Shown here: positions 58,073 through 64,000 of the stretch, in pieces
How the letters are laid out: each line of letters begins with the position of its first letter
Numbering within the stretch: position 1 is the first letter of the stretch
Source of the DNA: Isoetes taiwanensis
Taxonomy: Eukaryota; Streptophyta; Lycopodiopsida; Isoetales; Isoetaceae
Assembly: GCA_021234155.1 (NCBI GenBank)
Contig: JAJEKV010000045.1
Span: forward strand, 834,147-898,146
DNA: 64,000 nucleotides
Direction of reading: 5' to 3'
The notes under the pieces: model-generated
Database searches by the model: none
What the model saw: the letters and a program-made list of their open reading frames with translations, nothing else
Told to the model about the DNA's origin: nothing
Program-made: the position numbers and the translations under genes

Positions 58073-58712
58073 AACATGCCAATATGGCTCAAAACACGCC
58101 ACCTAAGCTCCAACATGCCACCTAGGCTTCAACATGACAAGGTGGCTCAACCATGCCACGTGGGCTCCAACGTGCCAAGGTGGCTCAAACATGCCACCTA
58201 GGTTCCATCATGCCAAGGGTGCTCAAACATGCCACCTAGGCTTCAAATGCCAAGGTGGCTCAAACATGCCACCTAGGCTCCAACATGCCAAGGTGGCTCA
58301 ACCATGCCACGTGGGCTCCAACGTGCCAAGGTGGCTCAACATGCCACCTAGGCTCCAACGTGCCAAGGTGGCTCAAACATGCCACCTAGGCTCCAACGTA
58401 CCAAGGTGGCTCAAACATGCCACCTAGGCTCCAACATGCCAAGGTGGCTCAAACAAGCCACCTAGGCTCCACCATGCCAAGGTGGCTCAAACATGCCAAG
58501 GTGGCTCAAACATGCCTAGTTGGAGCCTAGGTGGCATGTTGGAGCCTACGTGGCATGTTGGAGCCTAGGCGGCATATTTGAGCCACCTTGGCACGCTTGA
58601 GCCTAGGTGGCATGTTGGAGCCTAGGTGGCACGTTGGAGCCTAGGTGGCATGCTAGAGCTCACGAGGCATGTTGGAGCCTATGTGGCATGTTGGAGCTCA
58701 CGTGGCATGTTG
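58073..58712. repeat. 38-bp self-complementary minisatellite with an internal inversion
   Basis: The unit is GCCACCTAGGCTCCAACATG followed by CCAAGGTGGCTCAAACAT. GCCACCT and AGGTGGC within each unit can pair, and CCTAGG is itself a palindrome. About 11 units run forward from 58,073 to about 58,516, then about 5 run in reverse complement (TTGGAGCCTAGGTGGCATG) to about 58,712. Confidence 0.9.
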
Positions 58713-58724
58713 AAGAGGCCAGAC

Positions 58725-59460
58725 CCCAGGAGACGGACATCACAAAGGTTACCGAGGCAGGCTTTCCTACTAGTGCTCCTCCGGAGCAAATGCCAATGCC
58801 TCCCTTCGGAGCCGGTTTCCCATCCGACCGTTGAATCCACTCTTCAAGTAACCTCGCTTCAAGCAGTGTTCAAAAAATTTAAGATCCGGCCCGAGAGAGA
58901 ACATATCAAACCGCAAAAGTGTCTGCGCAATCGACCATGTAGAAAGCCACGTGCTTTGTCGTCGGGCGATACAAAAGGTCGGAATGGAGATTTGACTTCG
59001 CCATGTCGTCGAAATAGTGAAATTACCATAGGGACCAAGTTACACGGTCATTTTTTGCAGCAAAGAAGCATCGAACCCTCTACATGGCAAGATTCTCGCG
59101 ACCCCCCGCTAAAGGCCAATTCACTACTTAACGTGTTGGACATGAGCTACTTTGCGCTTCCTCGAGCAGGGTGGTCTTCCCCTACCTAAACTTGGTCTCC
59201 GTGGTAATGTCGATGTTTCGAAGCCCAAAGCGAGTCGATCACGCGGGGTGGGAGAGTTGCCCGTCGTGGCGTGGACCTTCGAGAGAGGACATTTTGGGTC
59301 GAATCGCGGAAGGTTTTACTGCTCCGCCTTCTCAAGGCCAACGCCTCCCACTACCTCATGACATTGTGCAAGATCCTGGTCCAATCTGGCTAGGGTATAG
59401 CCTCCAAAACATAAACCATGTGCCTTGCTAGGTTATTGTAGGGTTTACGTTATGGAGGCC
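58725..59460 (+). repeat. Repeat family 'E', copy 1, plus orientation
   Basis: From AGGCAGGCTTTCCTAC through GAGAACATATCAAACCGC, GAGATTTGACTTCGCCATG, CACGGTCATTTTTTGCAGCA, AACGTGTTGGACATGAGCT and ACTACCTCATGACATTGTGC to GGTTTACGTTATGGAGGCC. The same order occurs in reverse complement three times downstream. No protein domain is recognised in any frame. Confidence 0.75.
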
Positions 59461-60058
59461 AAAACGTGGTCAGTTGCACTTGGGACCTGGTGTACCTTTT
59501 TCAAACATGCATGCGGAGCCATGGCAACTGAAATAACAGAGTTTGGATCTATTGGCGATCCCGAATCATTCCAAAAAAATTTGCTACCACAAAATGTGTT
59601 CTTGACTTCTAATTGCGACACTGGGAGGAGGGTAAATCCAAACCCCATTTCGTCAGTTTCTATTGCTTCTTGTTTTCAACTACAGCTTCTCGACCATGTC
59701 TCAAGTGCAACTGAATAAAACTCGACCTCCATAACATAAACCCTACAATAACCTAGCAACGCACATGGTTTACGTTTTGGAGGCCAAAACGTGGTCGACT
59801 TCTTTGATAACTAGGTGGACCATTTCTAAACATGCATGGGGAGCCATGAGAGCTGAAATAACAGAAGTTTTCGATCATTGGCCAACCCGAAAGTGATCCC
59901 AAACAATTTTGCTAATGATAAGGCACTCTAGACTTTTAATTGCAAAACTAGGGAGGAGATTAAATCCAAACCCCATTCCGCGTTTTAATGGGCCTCGTGT
60001 TTTCAAATGCAAAATGCCGACTATGTCCTGTGCAATGGACTAAAGCCCGACCTCCATA
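59460..60058 (+). repeat. Repeat family 'G', two tandem units of about 300 bp
   Basis: Unit 1 (59,460-59,770) and unit 2 (59,770-60,058) share CCAAAACGTGGTC, AACATGCATG, GGAGCCATG, TAAATCCAAACCCCATT and CGACCTCCATAAC. A third unit lies at 61,712-61,990. They separate copies of family E. Confidence 0.75.
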
Positions 60059-60850
60059 ACGTAAACCCTACAATAACTCGGCAAGGCGTAGGGTTTATGT
60101 TTTGAGGCCACACCCCAGCCGATTGGACCAGGATCTTGCACAATGTCATGAGGTAGTGGGAGGGCGTTGACGCCGTAAGACGGGAGCCCTAAAACCTTCC
60201 GTAAGCAAATTCGACCCAAAGGTCCTCTCCGAAGGTCCTTGGCCACTCGACGGCAACTCTCCCACCCCAGGAACCGTCGGATCTCGACCGCCAACGGACT
60301 CAAACATCGACATTACCCTCGAGACCAAGTTTCATGGGCGTAAGACCACCCCGCCTCCAGAAGCCAAAGTAGCTCATGTCCAACACGTTCAGAAGTGAAT
60401 TGGCCTTAGCGGAGGGTGCAGGATACTGCCATGTAGAGGGTTCGTGTTTCTTTTGCTGCAAAAAATGACCGTGTAACTTGGTTCCTAGGGTAATTTTGCT
60501 GTTTTGAACGACATGGCGAAGTCAAATCTCCATTCCGGAGCCTTTGTACTGCCCGAACGACAAAACAGGGGGTTTTTACGGTCCGACGCAGGACACTTTG
60601 CGGTTTGATATGTTCTCCCGGACAGATCTTGAATTTTTTTGAACTTGCTCGAAGCAAGTTACTTGAATGGAGAATTCAACAGTCGGATAGGGAAACCGGG
60701 CTCCAGGAAGGCATGCATTGGCATTTGCCCTCCCGGAGGAGCACTGGTAGGAAAGCCTGCCTCGGTAAATCCAAACCCATTTCGGGCTTTATTATTGCTT
60801 GTTTTCAATCGCAGCCTTTCTCGACCATGTCTCAAGTGCAATTGAATAAA
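60058..60850 (-). repeat. Repeat family 'E', copy 2, inverted
   Basis: Reverse complement of copy 1 from CATAACGTAAACCCTACAA to GGAAAGCCTGCCTCGGTAA, ending in a partial G tail (CGACCATGTCTCAAGTGCAA). With copy 1 it forms a large inverted repeat around the two G units. Confidence 0.75.
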
Positions 60851-61660
60851 ACTGGACCTCCATAACGTAAACCCTACAATAACCTAGCAACGCACAAGGT
60901 TTACGTTTTGGAGGCCATACCCTAGTCAGATTGGACCAGGATCTTGCACAATGTCATGAGGTAGTGGGAGGGCGTTGACGCCAAAAGACGGAGCCCTAAA
61001 ACCTTCCGTAGCAGCCGACCCAAAAGGTCCTCTCTGGAAGGTCCTTGGCCACCGGACGGGCAACTCTCCCACCAGGAACTGATCCGACTCCGCCAACGGA
61101 CTCAAACATCGACATCACCCCCGAGACCAAGTTTCGTGGTCAAAAGACCACCCCCGCCTCCAGAAGCCAAAGTAGCTCATGTCCAACACGCTCGTAGTGA
61201 ATTGGCCTTAGCGAGGGTGCACAATCACGCCATGTAGAGGGTTCGTGCTTCTTTTTGTCGCAAAAAATGACCGTGTAACTTGGTCTCTAGGGTAATTTCA
61301 TTGCTTTCGGATGACATGGCAAAGTCAAATCTCCATTCCGAGCCTTTGTACCGCCCGAACGAAAAACCATTGGGTTTCTACACACCTGGGTCGATCAGAG
61401 GACACTTTGGCGGTTTGATATGTTCTCCGACGTATCTTGAATTTGTTTGAACCTCGCCGGGCAAGTTACTTGAATGGAGAATTCAACGGTCCGGATAGGG
61501 AAACCGGTTCCGAAAAGGAGGCATTGGCATTTGCCTCCCGTAGGAGCACCGGTAGGAAAGCCTCGGGTAAATCCAAACCCCATTTCGCCGGTTTTATTGC
61601 TTTTATTTTCAATTTACTTTTTCGACTATGTCTTAAGTGTAACTGAATAAAAACTCGACC
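60850..61660 (-). repeat. Repeat family 'E', copy 3, inverted
   Basis: Directly repeats copy 2 with an offset of about 805 bases. Differences are mostly small indels, for example near 61,015 and 61,130. Confidence 0.75.
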
Positions 61661-62560
61661 TCCATAACGTAAACCCTACAATAACCTAGCAACGACAGGG
61701 TTTATGTTTTGGAGGCCAAAACGTGGTCGACTTCTTTGATAACTAGGTGGACCATTTCTAAACATGCATGGGGAGCCATGAGAACTGAAACAGAGTTTCG
61801 ATCTATTCGCCAACCGAAAGTGATCCCAAACAATTTTGCTCTTGATAAGGCTCTACACTTTTAATTGCAAAAATTGGGAGGAGAATAAATCCAAACCCCA
61901 TTCTTGCAATTTCTACTGCCTCGTGTTTTCAAACGCAGCTGCTCGACCATGTCCCAAGTGCAACGGACCAAAGCCCGACCTCCATAACGTAAACCCTACA
62001 ATAACCCGGCAAGGCAATGGGTTTATGTTTTGGAGCCCATACCCCAGCCAGATTGGACGGGTGAGCTTGCATAATGTCATGAGGTAGTGGGAGGGCATTG
62101 ACGCCAGAAGACGGAGCCCTAAAACCTTCCAGAAGCAATTTGACCCAAAAGGTCCTCTCTGGAAGGTCCTTGGCCACGGATGGGCAACTCTCCCACCCCG
62201 GAACTGTGATCTGACTCTTCCAACGGACTCGAAACATCGACATTACCACCGAGACCAAGTTTTCGTGGGCGTAAGACCCCCTGCCCCAGAAGCCAAAGTA
62301 GCTCATGCCCAACACGTTCAGAGTGAATTGGCCTTTAGCGGAGGGGTGCGAATCACCGCCATGTAGAGGGTTTGTGTTTCTTTTGCTGCAAAAAATGACC
62401 GTGTAACTTGGTCCCTAGGGTAATTTCGTTGTTTCGGACGACATGGCGAAGTCAAATCTCCATTCCGGAGCCTTTGTACTGCCCGAACGACAAAACACTT
62501 GGGTTTCTACACGGTCGATTGCAGGACACTTTGCGGTTTGATATGTTCTTAGTGCAAATC
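61660..62560 (-). repeat. G unit plus repeat family 'E', copy 4, inverted and truncated
   Basis: Starts with the inverted repeat CCTCCATAACGTAAACC ... GGTTTATGTTTTGGAGG, a G unit (61,712-61,990), then E in inverted orientation, and stops in GGTTTGATATGTTCTTAG at about 62,552, where unrelated sequence begins. Confidence 0.7.
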
Positions 62561-62689
62561 GTCTAAGTGCAATAAGTTATCTTATTTTTCAAAGAACCAT
62601 TGCATTCTTAGAAAGAACCATTGGATAAGATAAATTAGATACAATTAAAACCATTGGATGACGTGGATAACTATTGGATCGTAGCGAAC

Positions 62690-63210
62690 CTTAGTACCAA
62701 CTAGATGTAGGCATGGTTTAATGGTGTTCCACTAATGATATCCAAAATGGGGGGATAATGTTAGGATATTTGCATAGTCTTGCCATTTTATAATGCTTGG
62801 GGATTTGTTGCAATGGTCCTATTCCCCATAAACAATTACATCTCAAATTCTTAATGGTCTAAATTATACCAAGATGTAGGAACGGTTTAATGGTGTTCCA
62901 CTAACGATATCCAAAATGGGGGAATAATGTTAGGATATTGCATGGTCTTGCCATTTTAATGCTTGGGGATTTGTTGCAATGGTCCTATCCTCCATAAAGA
63001 AATACATCTCACAATTCTTAATGGCTTGTTATGCAAAAATGTAGGGTGGTTTTAATGGTCTTTCTCTAACAATATCCAAAATGTTAGTATATTGTTAGGA
63101 TTTTATGTGGTCCTATGACATTAATGCTTAGGGGATTTGTTGTAATGTCCTCGCACTCCCTCAAGGAATACAAATCAAATTCTTGATGGTTTTGTTATGC
63201 AAAAAATAGG
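62690..63210 (+). repeat. Three tandem units of about 167 bp
   Basis: TTTAATGGTGTTCCACTAA at 62,718 and 62,887, and a diverged copy at 63,051, each followed by GATATCCAAAATGG, GTTAGGATAT and GCTTGGGGATTTGTTGCAAT. The last copy is the most diverged. Confidence 0.8.
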
Positions 63211-63239
63211 TGTTAAGTAATTGAAGTAGTTGAAGTAAC

Positions 63240-63835
63240 TTGTCTTACATGGAATACTAGTATAAGGACATGTGATCGCGGCACGCATCACATGTAGCAA
63301 ATCAAGTACTGGCCCTACCACTATAAAGACCCGGATATGGAAGGATAGGACATGTAGAGAATCAAGTATTCTTTCCTACTATAAAGACATGTGACAATAG
63401 AAGTATTACACATGTCGTAATTCATGTATTCTTTCCTACAATGCCTTAGCAAATAAAGTACTGGTCCTACTACTATAAAGACATGTGACATGGAAGCATA
63501 CGACACATGTAGAGAATCAAGTATTCTTTCCTACTTCTATAAAGACATGTGACAATAGAAGTATTACACATGTCGTAATTCATGTATTCTTTTCCTACAA
63601 TGCCTTAGCAAATAAAGTACTGGTCCCTACTACTATAAAGACATGTGAATGGAACTATAGGACATGTAGAGAATCAAATATTCTTTCCTACATCTATAAA
63701 GACATGTGACAATATAATTATTAGACATGTAGAAATTCAAATATTCTTTCCTACAGTGGATTGTATTATAAAATGACATGTCACAATAGAAGAAACTACA
63801 AAACAACAAAGTGGATGTTTTAGTCCAAAAAAAAA
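63240..63835 (+). repeat. Satellite with alternating spacing of about 65 and 95 bp
   Basis: CTATAAAGACATGTGA-type boxes start near 63,378, 63,471, 63,537, 63,634 and 63,697, with diverged copies at 63,258 and 63,321. GTATTCTTTCCTAC follows in each. The alternating spacing gives a higher-order period of about 160 bases. Confidence 0.75.
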
Positions 63836-64000
63836 AGAACAATCATTATCTGAGAACGAACAAACCATATTCTTTCCTCCACTATAAAAAAATTACGTAG
63901 GATCCTACAAGGATTGTATTATAAAATCTAGTTAATGCCAGATTAGACCAAACCAAAAAGAACACCATCGGACAAAAAAATCGGGTGACATGTGGTTTAA
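63836..64000. other. No feature seen at the right edge
   Basis: AT-rich sequence with diverged remnants of the preceding satellite (TTCTTTCCTCCACTATAAAA at 63,871-63,890). Confidence 0.4.

Noticed and set aside
58134-58427. A 97-residue repetitive protein encoded by the minisatellite
   Set aside because: The frame is open only because the 38-bp unit happens to lack stops; the other strand and the inverted part are just as open.
58073-58712. CRISPR-like array
   Set aside because: Units are contiguous with no unique spacers, and the context is eukaryotic nuclear DNA.
58607-59361. Open frames of up to 187 codons in repeat family E
   Set aside because: The parallel inverted copies of E do not preserve these frames, so they are not conserved as proteins.

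Overview
This window looks like nuclear DNA of a land plant with a large, repeat-rich genome. The evidence is GT-AG introns, an R2R3-MYB fragment, a vacuolar sorting receptor (VSR) fragment, a receptor-like cytoplasmic kinase relative, FCP1/NIF-type phosphatase fragments, and several classes of plant-like transposable element. I cannot name the clade. Only one multi-exon gene looks structurally intact: a catalytically dead kinase homologue at 975-2463. Nearly everything else is transposon, satellite or decayed gene.

Layout: 0-3.8 kb, the pseudokinase gene and flanks. 3.8-5.5 kb, 3' ends of a LINE family with (ATTCT)n tails. 6.8-8.6 kb, a probable LTR with an initiator-tRNA primer binding site. 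9.0-9.7 kb, a split histone-H3-like pseudogene. 9.8-10.3 kb, three GC-rich stem-loop repeats. 10.5-11.8 kb, an orphan ORF and a gag-like fragment. 11.5-15.8 kb, two segments duplicated in permuted order. 16.4-29.3 kb, a satellite of about 420-bp units whose reverse strand carries tRNA-like pol III promoter boxes; it is arranged as a forward arm, a spacer, an inverted arm and a second forward block, and is broken by a 100-N assembly gap. 31.8-33.7 kb, a purine/pyrimidine alternating tract and a VSR pseudogene. 34.4-36.6 kb, a second LINE copy and an LTR-gag fragment, both on the minus strand. 36.7-38.9 kb, an FCP1/NIF-like pseudogene.

39,378-47,536 is a DNA transposon of about 8.16 kb. Its ends begin GGGTGYAAAAT, it is flanked by ATAG on both sides, and removing it recreates a repeat motif that is found next door. 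It carries a DDE-type transposase with DFAENY and HGKGxxDG motifs on the plus strand and, on the minus strand, an apparently captured FCP1/NIF-like phosphatase segment plus a Cys/His-rich ORF. A second, end-less copy of the transposase region lies at 51.24-54.31 kb, fused to a LINE reverse transcriptase fragment. A different transposase-like pseudogene (DGMD, LDNTTRENKN, QIDQMF motifs) lies at 48.8-50.6 kb.

55.3-64 kb holds a 5'-truncated MYB pseudogene and then minisatellites and tandem or inverted repeat families: a 38-bp self-complementary minisatellite with an internal inversion, an 'E/G' family with strong inverted repeats, a tandem of about 167 bp, and a terminal satellite with alternating spacing.

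Repeat copies differ by many 1-3 base indels, often at CG or CHG positions. Some frameshifts may therefore be consensus errors rather than real mutations, and the 'pseudogene' calls inside transposons and satellites should be read with that in mind.
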